DNA from: Neomegalonema sp. | GTDB taxonomy: Bacteria; Pseudomonadota; Alphaproteobacteria; Rhodobacterales; Rhodobacteraceae | Reading direction: 5' to 3' | DNA: 48,738 bases | Assembly (NCBI RefSeq): GCF_028688855.1 | Contig: NZ_JAQTXI010000025.1 | Span: forward strand, 1 to 48,738 | In this document: piece by piece, positions 17,411 to 27,046 of the stretch | Layout: each line of letters starts with the position of its first letter | Numbering within the stretch: the stretch's first letter is position 1 | Notes under the pieces: model-generated | Told to the model about the DNA's origin: nothing | Database searches by the model: none | The model's input: only the letters and a program-made list of their open reading frames with translations | Program-made: the position numbers and the translations under genes

Positions 17411-18470
17411 GGCTCACCTCCACGGCGCGGCCGATCTCGCGCGCCTCGTCGCTCATCGTCCAGGGCTGGATGTCGAACGTCTTCATGAAGCCGGCCGTCA
17501 GCACCACGAAGGCGAGGGACAGCGGCAGGAAGATCTTCCAGCCCAGACGCATCAGCTGATCATAGCGATAGCGCGGCACGATCGCCTTCACCATCGCGAA
17601 CATGAAGAACACGAAGACCATCTTCCCGGCCATCCAGAGCACGCCGTCGGGCAGGCCCGGGATCGGCGACAGCCAGCCGCCGAGGAAGAGGATGCTCGTC
17701 ATCGCGCACATCAGCACGATGTTGAGATATTCGCCCACCATGAAGAGCAGATAGGGCGTCGAGGAATATTCGACCTGATAGCCCGCCACCAGCTCCGATT
17801 CCGCTTCCGGAAGGTCGAAGGGCGGACGGTTCGTCTCGGCCAGCGCCGAGATGAAGAACACCACGAACATCACCGGCTGCTTCCAGAAGAACCAGCCCAT
17901 CAGGCCGAAGCCCTGCTGCGCCATGACGATGTCGGTCATGTTCAGCGAGCCGACCATCAGCAGCACGCAGACGATCACGAAGCCGATGGAGACCTCGTAG
18001 CTCACCATCTGCGCCGCCGAGCGCATGCTCCCGAGGAAGGGATATTTCGAGTTGGAGGCCCAGCCTCCCATGATGATGCCGTAGACGCCCAGGCTCGAGA
18101 TCGCCAGAACGTAGAGCACGCCCACGTTCAGATCCGAGATCACCCAGCCGAAGTTGAACGGAATCACCGCCCAGGCGATCAGCGCGAAGATGAAGCTCAG
18201 CAGAGGCGCAAGAAGGAAGATCGGCTTGTCGGCGCCCGCCGGAACCACGATCTCCTTGAGCACGAATTTCAGGAAGTCGGCGAAGCTCTGCAGCAGGCCG
18301 AAGGGGCCCACCACGTTCGGGCCGCGCCGGATCTGCACCGCCGCCCAGACCTTGCGGTCCATGTAGAGCAGAAAGGCCAGCGCGATCAGCAGCACGATCG
18401 TCAGGAGCAGGGTCTGCCCCAGGATCACGAGGCCGGGCCACACATAGCCGGACCAGAGACCAACCTCCAT
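17400..18470 (-). CDS. nuoH: NADH-quinone oxidoreductase subunit H
   Basis: Membrane subunit that forms the quinone-binding chamber with NuoB and NuoD. It has 356 residues and about eight membrane segments. Marks are [55 protein letters not shown] and [13 protein letters not shown] start at the ATG 18470 ([12 protein letters not shown]); a GTG one codon upstream is equally placed behind GGGGGAG. Confidence 0.97.
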   Translation of the reverse strand: MEVGLWSGYVWPGLVILGQTLLLTIVLLIALAFLLYMDRKVWAAVQIRRGPNVVGPFGLLQSFADFLKFVLKEIVVPAGADKPIFLLAPLLSFIFALIAWAVIPFNFGWVISDLNVGVLYVLAISSLGVYGIIMGGWASNSKYPFLGSMRSAAQMVSYEVSIGFVIVCVLLMVGSLNMTDIVMAQQGFGLMGWFFWKQPVMFVVFFISALAETNRPPFDLPEAESELVAGYQVEYSSTPYLLFMVGEYLNIVLMCAMTSILFLGGWLSPIPGLPDGVLWMAGKMVFVFFMFAMVKAIVPRYRYDQLMRLGWKIFLPLSLAFVVLTAGFMKTFDIQPWTMSDEAREIGRAVEVSHGR

Positions 18471-18562
18471 CACCCGCGCTCCCCCATTCGCGTCATTCCT
18501 GCCCCCGCGCCTTTCCGGCGCGAAAGCGGCTCTTCAAGGCGTCCGTCCCTCGGGTTCGCCAT
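18470..18562 (-). CDS. micro-ORF filling the nuoG-nuoH gap (30 codons, uncertain)
   Basis: The 94-base gap, unusually wide for this operon, is open from an ATG five bases after the nuoG stop to a TGA that shares one base with the nuoH ATG (TGATG). GGAG precedes the ATG, overlapping the end of nuoG. The product would be short, basic and Gly/Arg-rich and resembles nothing I know. A leader or coupling role for translation is as likely as a functional peptide, and chance openness is quite possible in GC-rich DNA. Confidence 0.2.
   Translation of the reverse strand: MANPRDGRLEEPLSRRKGAGAGMTRMGERG
18506..18522 (-). other. intercistronic hairpin between nuoG and nuoH
   Basis: Perfect 6-bp stem CGCGCC/GGCGCG with a 5-base loop in the middle of the nuoG-nuoH gap. 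No U-tract. A candidate RNA processing or stability element. Confidence 0.35.
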
Positions 18563-18567
18563 GCTCT

Positions 18568-20652
18568 TCACTCCGCCGCCGCGAGCGTCGTTCCGCGACG
18601 CTCCCTGGCCAGCTTCGACAGCTCGGCCATGGTCGCGCTGGCGCGGGCCACGGCGTTGGTCATGAAGAAATCGGGCACGCTCTCGGCGAAGGGCGCGCCG
18701 GAGAGCCCGCCCTCGGCCGCCGGAACGCCGCTCCAGACCGCCGCCTCGCGCGCGTCGACGGCCGCCAGCCTCGGGAACTCGGCGAAGAGCGCCTTGCGCA
18801 GCCCGGCGAGATCGTCGAAGGGCTGAGCCGCGCCCAGAGCCGCCGACAAGGCGCGCAGAGCCGCCCAGTCCTCGCGGGCCTCGCCCGGCGGCAGAGCCGC
18901 CGTCAGGGCCAGCTGCGGGCGGCCTTCCATGTTCACGTAAAGGCCCGGCTGCTCCAGCCAGGCGCCGGTCGGCAGGATCACGTCGGCGCGATGGGCGCCC
19001 TTGTCGCCGTGATGGCCCTGATAGACCACGAAGGCCGAACCCAGCCGCGACGGATCGAGTTCATCCGCCCCCAGCAGCCAGACCGCCTTGAGCGCGCCCG
19101 AAGCCGCGTCGTCGTAAATCTTCGCGATTCCGCCTTCCGAGGCGAAGCCGATCTCCAGACCGCCGACCCGCGAAGCCGCCTGATGCAGCAGGGCGAAGCC
19201 GGTCCAGTCCTCGCGGACGGCGCCGACGCTCTCCGCGAGGCCCATGGCCGCCGAAAGCACCGCCGCGCCGTCGGGACGCGAAACCGCGCCGACGCCGAGG
19301 ATGATCAGCGGGTTCTTCGCCCTGGCGAGGGTCTCGCGCACCCAGTCCAGATTCGCCGCATCGGCGAGGGTCTCCGGACCCGCGCCCAGCCGCACGACGG
19401 GATAGGTCAGATCGACGTCGGGGCCGATGGCCGCGATCTCGGCGCCGTTGAGCCAGGCGCGGCGCAAGCGGGCGTTGAGCACCGCCGCCTCCTTGCGCGG
19501 ATTGGCGCCGATGATCAGGATGGCGTCGGCCTGGTCGATCCCGGCGATCCCCGGATTGAAGAGCCAGGCGGCGCGGTTCTCCGGCGGCAGGGCGGCGCCC
19601 TCCTGACGGCACTCCACCCGCGTCGAGCCGAGACGCCCGAGCAGATCCTTCAGCGAATACATCGCCTCGACGGAGACGAGGTCTCCGGCGACGGCGGCGA
19701 TCTCCTCGCCCTTCAGCCCGTGCAGCTTCGCGACGACATGGGCGAAGGCTTCGTCCCAGGTCGCCGGGCGGAGCTTGCCCTCATGGCGGATGTAGGGCCG
19801 GTCCAGACGCTGACGCCCCAGGCCGTCGATGGCGTGGCGGGTCTTGTCGGAGATCCATTCCTCGTTGACGTCGTCATGGTTGCGCGGCAGCACGCGCAGA
19901 ACCGCCCTGCCCCGCACGTCGGCGCGGATGTTCGAGCCGAGCGCGTCCATGGCGTCGATGGTCTCGGTCTTGCGCAATTCCCAGGGCCGGGCCGCGAAGG
20001 CGTAGGGACGGCTCGTCAGAGCCCCCACCGGGCAGAGGTCCACCACATTGCCCGAAAGCTCGCTGGTCAGCGCCTGATCCAGATAGGAGATGATCTCGGC
20101 GTCCTCGCCGCGCCCCGTCGAGCCCATTTCGGTGACGCCGCAGACCTCGGTCGTGAAGCGGACGCAACGCGTGCAATGGATGCAGCGGGTCATCGCGGTC
20201 TTGACCAGAGGCCCGAGGTTGATCTCGTCATGAGCGCGCTTGGGCTCGTGATAGCGGCTGCCCGCCTCGCCATAGGCCATGGCCTGATCCTGAAGATCGC
20301 ATTCGCCGCCCTGATCGCAGATCGGGCAATCCAGCGGATGATTGATCAGCAGGAACTCCATCACGCCTTCGCGCGCCTTCTTCACCAGAGGCGAGAAGGT
20401 CTTGACTTCAGGCGGCTCTCCGTTGCGTCCGGGCCGCAGATCCTTGATCTGCATGGCGCAGGAGGCCACCGGCTTGGGCATGCCCGCCACCTCGACCAGA
20501 CACATGCGGCAGTTGCCCGCGATGCTCAGGCGCTCGTGATAGCAGAAGCGCGGGATCTCCGCCCCGGCCTGCTCGCAGGCCTGGAGGATGGTCATGTTCC
20601 CGTCGACGTCCATTTCGGCGCCGTCGACGACCAGTTTCAGCGTCTTGTTCAT
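18568..20652 (-). CDS. nuoG: NADH-quinone oxidoreductase subunit G
   Basis: Largest peripheral subunit of complex I, 694 residues, molybdopterin-oxidoreductase-like with an N-terminal ferredoxin domain. Cys 37, 48, 51 and 65 form the 2Fe-2S site; HPLDCPICDQGGECDLQD gives the His/Cys-ligated 4Fe-4S site; CIHCTRCVRF with a later VDLCPVGAL gives the next. The start is ATG 20652, with GAGGAGA five bases upstream. The open frame extends further into nuoF, but the tail there is unlike the family. The length is that of the mitochondrial/alphaproteobacterial type rather than the longer enterobacterial type. Confidence 0.97.
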   Translation of the reverse strand: MNKTLKLVVDGAEMDVDGNMTILQACEQAGAEIPRFCYHERLSIAGNCRMCLVEVAGMPKPVASCAMQIKDLRPGRNGEPPEVKTFSPLVKKAREGVMEFLLINHPLDCPICDQGGECDLQDQAMAYGEAGSRYHEPKRAHDEINLGPLVKTAMTRCIHCTRCVRFTTEVCGVTEMGSTGRGEDAEIISYLDQALTSELSGNVVDLCPVGALTSRPYAFAARPWELRKTETIDAMDALGSNIRADVRGRAVLRVLPRNHDDVNEEWISDKTRHAIDGLGRQRLDRPYIRHEGKLRPATWDEAFAHVVAKLHGLKGEEIAAVAGDLVSVEAMYSLKDLLGRLGSTRVECRQEGAALPPENRAAWLFNPGIAGIDQADAILIIGANPRKEAAVLNARLRRAWLNGAEIAAIGPDVDLTYPVVRLGAGPETLADAANLDWVRETLARAKNPLIILGVGAVSRPDGAAVLSAAMGLAESVGAVREDWTGFALLHQAASRVGGLEIGFASEGGIAKIYDDAASGALKAVWLLGADELDPSRLGSAFVVYQGHHGDKGAHRADVILPTGAWLEQPGLYVNMEGRPQLALTAALPPGEAREDWAALRALSAALGAAQPFDDLAGLRKALFAEFPRLAAVDAREAAVWSGVPAAEGGLSGAPFAESVPDFFMTNAVARASATMAELSKLARERRGTTLAAAE

Positions 20653-20671
20653 CGCCGTCTCCTCGCGCCCC

Positions 20672-21985
20672 TCACTCGGCCGCCACGGCCGCCGTGACGC
20701 GGCCTCTGCGCTTCGCCTTGATGCGGTCTTCGATCTCGTCGCGGAAATGCGTGATGAGGCCCTGGATCGGCCAGGCCGCCGCATCGCCCAGAGCGCAGAT
20801 CGTATGGCCCTCGACCTGCTTCGTCACCGAGAGCAGCATGTCGATCTCCTCGATCTCGGCGTCTCCGCGCACGAGGCGGTCCATCACGCGCATCATCCAG
20901 CCCGTGCCTTCGCGGCAGGGGGTGCATTGCCCGCAGGATTCATGCTTGTAGAACTTCGAGAGCCGCCAGATCGCCTTGATGACGTCGGTGGACTTGTCCA
21001 TGACGATCACCGCCGCCGTGCCGAGGCCCGACTTGTGCTTCGACAGATCGTCGAAATCCATCAGCACGTCGTCGCAGATCGACTTCGGCAGGCAGCGCAC
21101 CGAAGAGCCGCCCGGAATCACCGCCTTGACGTTGTCCCAGCCGCCGCGCACGCCGCCGCAATGACGGTCGATCAGCTCGCGCAGAGGAATGGACATCGCC
21201 TCCTCGACCACGCAGGGCTTGTTCACATGGCCCGAGATGCCGAAGATCTTGGTGCCCTTGTTGTTGTCGCGCCCGAAGGAGGAGAACCACGAGGCGCCCC
21301 GGCGCAGGATGGTCGGGGCCACCGCGATGGACTCCACGTTGTTCACCGTGGTCGGGCAGCCGTAGAGGCCCGCGTTGGCCGGGAAAGGCGGCTTGAGCCG
21401 CGGCATGCCCTTCTTGCCTTCGAGGCTCTCCAGCAGGGCGGTTTCCTCGCCGCAGATGTAGGCGCCCGCGCCGTGATGCAGATAGAGGTCGAAATCCCAG
21501 CCGGAGCCCGCGGCGTTCTTGCCCAGAAGCCCCGCGTCGTAGCATTCGTCGATGGCGGCCTGGAGCGCCTCGCGCTCGCGGACGTATTCGCCGCGCAGAT
21601 AGATGTAGGCCGCATGGGCGTTCATCGCGAAGCTGGCGATCAGACAGCCCTCGATGAGCGTATGCGGATCATGCCGCATGATCTCGCGGTCCTTGCAGGT
21701 GCCCGGCTCGGATTCGTCGGCGTTGACCACGAGGTAATGCGGACGCCCGTCCGTCTCCTCCTTGGGCATGAAGGACCATTTCAGGCCCGTCGGGAAGCCC
21801 GCGCCGCCGCGTCCGCGAAGGCCCGAGGCCTTCATCTCGTTGACGATCCAGTCCTTGCCCTTGCCGATGAGTCCGGCGGTGCCGTCCCAATGGCCGCGCG
21901 CCCGCGCCCCTGCGAGGGAGCGGTCGTGGAAACCGTAAAGGTTGGTGAAGATCCGGTCTTCGTCCTTCAGGAAATCGAACGCCAT
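20672..21985 (-). CDS. nuoF: NADH-quinone oxidoreductase subunit F
   Basis: The NADH-oxidising subunit, with FMN and a 4Fe-4S cluster, 437 residues. Marks are [17 protein letters not shown] and [18 protein letters not shown] (FMN/NADH site), [11 protein letters not shown], and [12 protein letters not shown] with Cys 351, 354 and 357; the fourth cluster ligand is the Cys of [16 protein letters not shown] lies eight bases before the ATG. Confidence 0.98.
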   Translation of the reverse strand: MAFDFLKDEDRIFTNLYGFHDRSLAGARARGHWDGTAGLIGKGKDWIVNEMKASGLRGRGGAGFPTGLKWSFMPKEETDGRPHYLVVNADESEPGTCKDREIMRHDPHTLIEGCLIASFAMNAHAAYIYLRGEYVREREALQAAIDECYDAGLLGKNAAGSGWDFDLYLHHGAGAYICGEETALLESLEGKKGMPRLKPPFPANAGLYGCPTTVNNVESIAVAPTILRRGASWFSSFGRDNNKGTKIFGISGHVNKPCVVEEAMSIPLRELIDRHCGGVRGGWDNVKAVIPGGSSVRCLPKSICDDVLMDFDDLSKHKSGLGTAAVIVMDKSTDVIKAIWRLSKFYKHESCGQCTPCREGTGWMMRVMDRLVRGDAEIEEIDMLLSVTKQVEGHTICALGDAAAWPIQGLITHFRDEIEDRIKAKRRGRVTAAVAAE

Positions 21986-21988
21986 GAT

Positions 21989-22060
21989 CTAAGCTCCCCG
22001 ATCCGAAGGGTTTGACTCGTGAAGCGCCGCAAGGCGCGGGATTTCAGAATGCGCGGTCAT
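21989..22060 (-). CDS. micro-ORF filling the gap before nuoF (23 codons, uncertain)
   Basis: Starts with an ATG that overlaps the stop of the 192-aa membrane gene (ATGA) and ends in a TAG three bases before the nuoF ATG, so it spans the whole gap. The predicted peptide is [20 protein letters not shown] plus three residues, of ordinary composition. In this window the ATGA overlap usually marks a real coupled start (pgpA, pncC, nuoE, nuoK), but coaX also ends in an ATGA that leads nowhere. A small hairpin (GCGCC/GGCGC, 22024-22037) lies within it. Confidence 0.25.
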   Translation of the reverse strand: MTAHSEIPRLAALHESNPSDRGA

Positions 22061-22635
22061 GATGCGATCTCCGCGTTGATCTCGTTCGACAGCGCCAGCA
22101 TGCGCACGAAGATCGCGATCATGAAGACGATCTCGGTGATCAGCAGGAAGATCAGCGCCGCGACCATGTAGGGAATCGCCAGATCCGGCCGGACGCCCGA
22201 AATCTCCGGCGCCACGAAGATCAGCAGAAGGGCGCTCACGAAGACGAAGAGCGGGCCCGCGCTGAACAGCTGCGCCCAGATCACCTCGCGCACGGGATTC
22301 ACGCCGCCGGGCGCAGGACCCGCGACCCGCCGGCTCTGCGGCGAGGCCATGGACCTCGAAAAGAGCTTCACCCGACGCCGCAGCTCCGCCGAACGCGGCC
22401 AGAGCACGCCCCAGACGAGGAAGATCTGCGCGAGGGCGCCCACCGCCACCGCGCCCCGCGACACCAGACTCCGCGCTTCCGGCGAGGCGCCTTCGAACAT
22501 GAAGATCACGAAGCTCGTCGCGGCGAAGGTCAGCAGACCGATCGCGCAGGCGACCGGCGCCCAGCCGCGCACCAGCCTCGCCGCATCCTCATAGACCGCC
22601 CTGCGGTCGCGTTCGCCTCGCCCGACCACGGTCAT
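22057..22635 (-). CDS. four-helix membrane protein of the nuo operon, function unknown
   Basis: I do not recognise a family. The 192 residues contain four clear hydrophobic segments, near 28-50 ([20 protein letters not shown]), 64-84, 125-147 and 156-184, with a basic loop ([13 protein letters not shown]) between the second and third. The ATG overlaps the nuoE stop (ATGA), and nuoF follows 71 bases on, so it is made together with the NADH-oxidising module. Paracoccus and Rhodobacter nuo clusters are also known to carry unidentified reading frames. An accessory or assembly role in complex I is inference. Confidence 0.75.
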   Translation of the reverse strand: MTVVGRGERDRRAVYEDAARLVRGWAPVACAIGLLTFAATSFVIFMFEGASPEARSLVSRGAVAVGALAQIFLVWGVLWPRSAELRRRVKLFSRSMASPQSRRVAGPAPGGVNPVREVIWAQLFSAGPLFVFVSALLLIFVAPEISGVRPDLAIPYMVAALIFLLITEIVFMIAIFVRMLALSNEINAEIAS

Positions 22636-23327
22636 CCGGCCGCTCCCTGCGCCTGAGCCAGCGCCACCGAGGAGTTGACCGCCTCGCGGCTCTGGTCGCC
22701 CTGGGTCAGCGAAGTCGCGCCGCCGAGGGGCTCGGAGGCGAAGCGGCCGTTCTGCGGGCCCGGCTTCGGATATTCGCCCTTGCGGAAGGCTTCGAGGATC
22801 TTCTCCAGGCTCTCCGGCGTGAGATCCTCGTAATAATCGGAATGGGCGCCGCCCTTCACCTGGGAATGGATCTGGGCCATGGGCGCGTTGGTGCAGGCGC
22901 CGAGGCACTCCACCTCCTCCCAGGAGAGGTTTCCATCCGCGGAGGGCGTGTTGTGATGCGCCGAGATATGACGCTTGCAGACTTCGGTCAGCTCCTCGGA
23001 GCCGCGCAGCATGCAGGGCGTGGTCCCGCAGATCTGGACATGGGCCCTGCGTCCCACCGGACCGAGCTGGAACATGAAGTAGAAGGTCGCGACCTCCAGA
23101 GCCCGGATGTAGGGCATGGAGAGCTTGTCCGCGACATGTTCGATGGAGGCGCGGGTCAGCCAGCCGCCGTTCTGCTCCTGGGCGCGCCAGAGCAGCGGAA
23201 TCACCGCCGAAGCCTGACGCCCGACGGGATATTTGCGGATCTGGCGCTCGGCCCAGGCCTCGTTCTCCGCGTTGAAGGCGAAGGGGCCGGCCTGAAGGGC
23301 GGCCTGGCTCAGACGACGGGTGGACAT
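22632..23327 (-). CDS. nuoE: NADH-quinone oxidoreductase subunit E
   Basis: Thioredoxin-like subunit with a 2Fe-2S cluster (N1a), 231 residues. Ligands are Cys 100 and 105 ([13 protein letters not shown]) and Cys 141 and 145 ([11 protein letters not shown]). The start is ATG 23327, with GAGAGG six bases upstream. A C-terminal tail of about 50 residues beyond the E. coli length contains [19 protein letters not shown], close to the end of mitochondrial NDUFV2, followed by a low-complexity Ala/Gln stretch. The stop overlaps the next gene (ATGA). Confidence 0.96.
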   Translation of the reverse strand: MSTRRLSQAALQAGPFAFNAENEAWAERQIRKYPVGRQASAVIPLLWRAQEQNGGWLTRASIEHVADKLSMPYIRALEVATFYFMFQLGPVGRRAHVQICGTTPCMLRGSEELTEVCKRHISAHHNTPSADGNLSWEEVECLGACTNAPMAQIHSQVKGGAHSDYYEDLTPESLEKILEAFRKGEYPKPGPQNGRFASEPLGGATSLTQGDQSREAVNSSVALAQAQGAAG

Positions 23328-23416
23328 GCGCGACCTCTCGGACTTGCGGCCGTCGCGGCGGGGCTTGCTCCCCACAGCGGCGCGCGGACATCGAATGCGG
23401 TTTGCGGGGCGCTCAT
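23309..23416 (-). CDS. micro-ORF between the secreted-protein gene and nuoE (35 codons, uncertain)
   Basis: An ATG overlapping the stop of the 270-aa gene (ATGA) opens a frame that crosses the gap and ends 19 bases inside nuoE. The peptide is Ala/Pro/Arg-rich. It may serve only to bring ribosomes to the nuoE start, or be a chance frame. The last codon of the upstream gene is the rare CGA, which is what creates the overlap. Confidence 0.15.
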   Translation of the reverse strand: MSAPQTAFDVRAPLWGASPAATAASPRGRACPPVV

Positions 23417-24225
23417 CGGCAGGGCGCTCCGATGTTCAGAAGGATCGTCGTCTCGCCCTCGGCGGTCTGACGTCCGGCGTCCCTGGTGGCGGCGAGGTCC
23501 AGAAGCGCCGCATCGACGGCTTCATCCCAGAGGCCTTCCGCATTTCCGGCCAGACGGGCGAACTCCTCGCCGGAGAGCGCGCATTCGCCCGCCTCGGCCC
23601 GGCTCAGCAGCGCCTGACGCAGAAGATTCGGCGCCTCCGCCGGATCGAGGCGGAGGATCTCCTCCTCGCGGCTGTCGGCCGGATTCAGCGCCGCGCAGAA
23701 TTCGCCCGTGCGATAGACGATGCGGGTCGGGCCGAAGCCGCCGATCTGCGTGAAGTCGCCCTCGGAGAAGAGGTCGCCCATCGCCGCGACGAATTCGTCG
23801 CGCCGCGCGTCGAGCAGGGCGGTGAGGTCGGGATTGCGCGTCTCGATGACGCAATCATGCGTTTCGAGCAGATGCGCGAGTTCGCCCCGCATGTCGGAGG
23901 CGCCCTGCTCCAGAGGAGGCTTGGGATCAGCCGGACAGGCCGGATCCAGAAGGCTCACCCGCTCGGGGCGGCTCAGATGCAGCCGCGTCAGACCCTGACG
24001 CGTCAGGGAGAAGACGGCGTTCTCGACCTTCAGGCTTTCGCTCAGCCCCTCGTCGCGCAGGACGCCGCGCAGACGGGAGTTGATGAGCGTGCAGTCGTCG
24101 GCCGCCTTCAGCGCCTTCAGCACGGCGGCTTCATAGGGGCTGCGCTGCTCCTCGGCGCGCGCCGCCGCCCCGAAGGCCGCGAGGCCTCCGAGCAGGAGGG
24201 CCGCGAGAGGAAGGGCGCGGCTCAT
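23413..24225 (-). CDS. secreted protein with three cysteine-bracketed repeats in the nuo operon, function unknown
   Basis: I do not recognise a family. The 270-residue product starts with a signal peptide ([20 protein letters not shown], cleavage near ARA-EE at 24) and has exactly six cysteines at 45, 97, 125, 177, 215 and 269. They form pairs with spacings of 52, 52 and 54. Each pair is preceded by a leucine-rich helix and ends in a short hydrophobic strand before the second Cys ([29 protein letters not shown]), which suggests three tandem units of about 66-71 residues with one disulfide each. The ATG overlaps the nuoD stop (ATGA). A periplasmic protein encoded amid subunits of a cytoplasm-facing arm is odd. 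Confidence 0.75.
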   Translation of the reverse strand: MSRALPLAALLLGGLAAFGAAARAEEQRSPYEAAVLKALKAADDCTLINSRLRGVLRDEGLSESLKVENAVFSLTRQGLTRLHLSRPERVSLLDPACPADPKPPLEQGASDMRGELAHLLETHDCVIETRNPDLTALLDARRDEFVAAMGDLFSEGDFTQIGGFGPTRIVYRTGEFCAALNPADSREEEILRLDPAEAPNLLRQALLSRAEAGECALSGEEFARLAGNAEGLWDEAVDAALLDLAATRDAGRQTAEGETTILLNIGAPCR

Positions 24226-25454
24226 CTGTCCACCTCGCCGAAGACGATGTCCTGCGAGCCGAGGATGGCCGAGACGTCCGCCAGCTGATGCCCGCGGCAG
24301 AGATGGTCCATCGCCTGGAGATGCGCGAAGCCCGGAGCCCGGATGCGCATGCGGTAAGGCTTGTTGGTGCCGTCGGCCACGAGATAGACGCCGAATTCGC
24401 CCTTGGGCGCCTCGACGGCGGCGTAGACCTCGCCGGCGGGGATCCTGAAGCCCTCGGTGTAGAGCTTGAAGTGATGGATGAGGGCCTCCATGGAGGTCTT
24501 CATGTCGGCGCGGCGCGGCGGGGCCACCTTGTTGTCCGTGGTCAGCACCGGCTCGCCCGCGCATTGGTCGAGCTTGTCGCAGGCCTGGAGCATGATCTTC
24601 ACGGATTCCCGCATCTCCTCCATGCGCATGAGATAGCGGCTGTAGCAGTCGCCGGTCTTGCCCACGGGGATGCGGAAGTCGAATTCCTCGTAACGCTCGT
24701 AGGGCTGCGCGCGGCGCAGATCCCAGCGCAGGCCCACGCTGCGGGCCACCACGCCGGTGAAGCCCCAGGCGTAGACGTTCTCCTCGGTCACGATTCCGAT
24801 GTCGACGTTGCGCTGCTTGAAGATGCGGTTGTCGGTCAGCAGCCCGTCGAGGTCGTCCACGAGCTCCGGGAACGCATGGCACCAGGCGCGGATGTCGTCC
24901 ACGAGCTTCTGAGGCAGATCCTGATGCACGCCGCCGGGCCGGAAATAGGCCGCATGCAGCCGCGCGCCGCAGGCCCGCTCATAGAAGACCATGAGCTTCT
25001 CGCGCTCCTCGAAGCCCCAGAGCGGCGGCGTCAGGGCGCCCACGTCCATGGCCTGGGTCGTGACGTTCAGCAGATGGTTCAGGATGCGCCCGATCTCGGA
25101 ATAGAGCACCCGGATGTAGCTGCCCCGACGCGGAACCCCGATCCCGAGCAGCTTCTCGATGGCCAGACAATAGGCGTGCTCCTGATTCATCGGAGCCACA
25201 TAGTCGAGCCGGTCGTAATAGGGCAGGTTCTGCAGATAGGTGCGGCTTTCGGCCAGCTTCTCGGTGCCGCGATGCAGCAGGCCGATATGCGGGTCCACGC
25301 GCTCGACGATCTCGCCGTCCAGCTCCACCACCATGCGCAACACGCCATGGGCCGCAGGATGCTGCGGGCCGAAATTCATGGTGAAGTTGCGGATCTCGCG
25401 CTCGGGCGTCAGGATCGCCTCGTTCGTCGCCTCGTCATGCGTGACTTCGGTCAT
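24222..25454 (-). CDS. nuoD: NADH-quinone oxidoreductase subunit D
   Basis: 49-kDa-type subunit, 410 residues, related to the large subunit of NiFe hydrogenases without the metal site; it lines the quinone pocket. Marks are [14 protein letters not shown] with the quinone-site His, [28 protein letters not shown], and C-terminal [18 protein letters not shown]. Separate from nuoC, as in mitochondria and other alphaproteobacteria, unlike the E. coli nuoCD fusion. Three bases from nuoC; overlaps the next start by four. Confidence 0.98.
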   Translation of the reverse strand: MTEVTHDEATNEAILTPEREIRNFTMNFGPQHPAAHGVLRMVVELDGEIVERVDPHIGLLHRGTEKLAESRTYLQNLPYYDRLDYVAPMNQEHAYCLAIEKLLGIGVPRRGSYIRVLYSEIGRILNHLLNVTTQAMDVGALTPPLWGFEEREKLMVFYERACGARLHAAYFRPGGVHQDLPQKLVDDIRAWCHAFPELVDDLDGLLTDNRIFKQRNVDIGIVTEENVYAWGFTGVVARSVGLRWDLRRAQPYERYEEFDFRIPVGKTGDCYSRYLMRMEEMRESVKIMLQACDKLDQCAGEPVLTTDNKVAPPRRADMKTSMEALIHHFKLYTEGFRIPAGEVYAAVEAPKGEFGVYLVADGTNKPYRMRIRAPGFAHLQAMDHLCRGHQLADVSAILGSQDIVFGEVDR

Positions 25455-25457
25455 GCG

Positions 25458-26057
25458 TCAGCCCCCCGCTTTCGCCTTGTCGTCGCCCGGCAGGATGTGG
25501 GGCGCGCCCTCCCAGGGGCTGAGGAAGTCGAATTGCCGGTATTCCTGGATCAGCTTCACCGGCTCGTAGACCACGCGCTTGCGCTCTTCGTCGTAACGCA
25601 CCTCGACGTAACCCGTCGTCGGGAAGTCCTTGCGCAGGGGATGGCCCCGGAATCCGTAGTCGGTCAGGATGCGGCGGAGGTCCGGGTGGCCCGCGAAGAT
25701 CACCCCGTTCATGTCGAAGACCTCGCGCTCCAGCCAGTCGGCGCAGGGATGCAGATCCACCACGCTCGGCGCGGCTTCGTCCTCGCGCACGCCCACCTTC
25801 ACCCGCAGGCGCAGGTTCCTGCGCATCGAGAGGAAGTGATAGACCAGTTCGGTGCGCGCCTCGCGGCCCGGCCAGTCGAGGGCGCAGAGATCGGTGAGCT
25901 GGTCGAAGCCCAGATCCGGCTCGTCGCGCAGACGACGGATCGCCTCATGCAGCCCCTCCAGAGGCAGGACCAGGGTGAGTTCGCCGAAGCGGATCCCGGT
26001 CGATCCCTCGGGGAAGGCGGCGCCGAGCTGTTCGGCCAGAGCGTTCAGATCCGCCAT
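25458..26057 (-). CDS. nuoC: NADH-quinone oxidoreductase subunit C
   Basis: 30-kDa-type subunit of the peripheral arm, 199 residues. The conserved region reads [20 protein letters not shown], followed by [18 protein letters not shown] and the tail [20 protein letters not shown]. No cofactor. It lies between nuoB (12 bases) and nuoD (3 bases). Confidence 0.97.
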   Translation of the reverse strand: MADLNALAEQLGAAFPEGSTGIRFGELTLVLPLEGLHEAIRRLRDEPDLGFDQLTDLCALDWPGREARTELVYHFLSMRRNLRLRVKVGVREDEAAPSVVDLHPCADWLEREVFDMNGVIFAGHPDLRRILTDYGFRGHPLRKDFPTTGYVEVRYDEERKRVVYEPVKLIQEYRQFDFLSPWEGAPHILPGDDKAKAGG

Positions 26058-26069
26058 GGGCGCATCTCC

Positions 26070-26594
26070 TCAGCGGGCGATGGAGCTGGTGCGGCGGATC
26101 TTCCGCTGCAATTGCAGGATGCCGTAGATCAGGGCCTCGGCGGTGGGCGGGCAGCCGGGAACGTAGATGTCCACCGGAACCACGCGGTCGCAGCCGCGCA
26201 CCACCGAATAGCTGTAATGGTAATAGCCGCCGCCATTGGCGCAAGAACCCATCGAGATGACGTAACGCGGCTCGGGCATCTGGTCGTAGACCTTGCGCAG
26301 CGCCGGAGCCATCTTGTTGGTCAGGGTGCCCGCGACGATCATCACGTCCGACTGACGCGGCGAAGCGCGCGGCGCGGCGCCGAAGCGCTCCATGTCGTAG
26401 CGCGGCATGGAGGCCTGCATCATCTCGACGGCGCAGCAGGCCAGGCCGAAGGTCATCCACATCAGCGAGCCGGTGCGCGCCCAGGCGATGAGGTCGTCGG
26501 CGGTGGTGAGGATGAAGCCCTTGTCCGCCAGTTCGTCGGACAGAAGGCGCGTCGCGTGCTCCCTGTCGGGACCGGCCGAAGCGATCACTCCCAT
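26070..26594 (-). CDS. nuoB: NADH-quinone oxidoreductase subunit B
   Basis: Carries the terminal 4Fe-4S cluster N2, which passes electrons to quinone. With 174 residues the ligands are the tandem Cys 53-54 ([11 protein letters not shown]), Cys 118 (GSCANGGG) and Cys 148 ([11 protein letters not shown]). The start is decided by AAGGAG seven bases before the ATG at 26594; an ATG at 26615 has no such site and would lie deeper inside nuoA. The gene overlaps nuoA by ten bases. Confidence 0.97.
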   Translation of the reverse strand: MGVIASAGPDREHATRLLSDELADKGFILTTADDLIAWARTGSLMWMTFGLACCAVEMMQASMPRYDMERFGAAPRASPRQSDVMIVAGTLTNKMAPALRKVYDQMPEPRYVISMGSCANGGGYYHYSYSVVRGCDRVVPVDIYVPGCPPTAEALIYGILQLQRKIRRTSSIAR

Positions 26595-26950
26595 TCGAGG
26601 GCTCCTTTGCGCCATTCATACACGAAGCCGATGGTCAGCACGGCGAGGAAGACCATCATCGACCAGAAGCCGAAGGACCCGATGAACCCGAAGCTCGCCG
26701 CCCAGGGGAAGAGGAAGGCCGCCTCCAGATCGAAGATGATGAAGAGGATGGCCACCAGATAGAACCGCACGTCGAATTTCATGCGCGCGTCGTCGAAGGC
26801 GTTGAAGCCGCATTCATAGGCCGAAAGCTTCTCGGCGTCGGGGCGGCTGGGGGCGAGGAACACCGCCGCCAGAATGAAGGCGAGGCCAAGCCCGACCGCC
26901 AGAGCGAGGAAGACGACGATGGGAAGATATTCCCGCAAAAGATCGTTCAT
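26585..26950 (-). CDS. nuoA: NADH-quinone oxidoreductase subunit A
   Basis: First gene of the operon. Membrane subunit of 121 residues with three hydrophobic segments. The loop after the first segment holds the conserved [21 protein letters not shown], with the Cys known to report the active/deactive state in mitochondrial ND3. A promoter candidate lies about 70 bases upstream. Confidence 0.97.
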   Translation of the reverse strand: MNDLLREYLPIVVFLALAVGLGLAFILAAVFLAPSRPDAEKLSAYECGFNAFDDARMKFDVRFYLVAILFIIFDLEAAFLFPWAASFGFIGSFGFWSMMVFLAVLTIGFVYEWRKGALEWE

Positions 26951-27017
26951 GCGCCCTCTCCCGATCCTGTCCGATCCATCCGCGAAGCGGCGCGGCGCGC
27001 CGTCCGAACGCAGCTAG

Positions 27018-27046
27018 TGGATAGCCCCCGACGCGGCTGGCGTCAA
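27018..27046 (-). promoter_or_regulatory. promoter of the nuo operon
   Basis: On the minus strand TTGACG (27041-27046) and TATCCA (27018-27023) are exactly 17 bases apart, giving a start near 27011 and a leader of about 60 bases before nuoA. TTGAC(G/A) is the usual alphaproteobacterial -35. The rest of the 254-base upp-nuoA gap shows no gene and no clear terminator for upp, only a weak 4-bp CCCC/GGGG stem at 27163-27174. Confidence 0.55.

Noticed and set aside
24288..26762. 824-codon plus-strand frame opposite nuoD, nuoC and nuoB
   Set aside because: Product is His/Ala/Arg-rich without motifs and runs antisense to three unmistakable nuo genes; typical shadow frame in GC-rich DNA.
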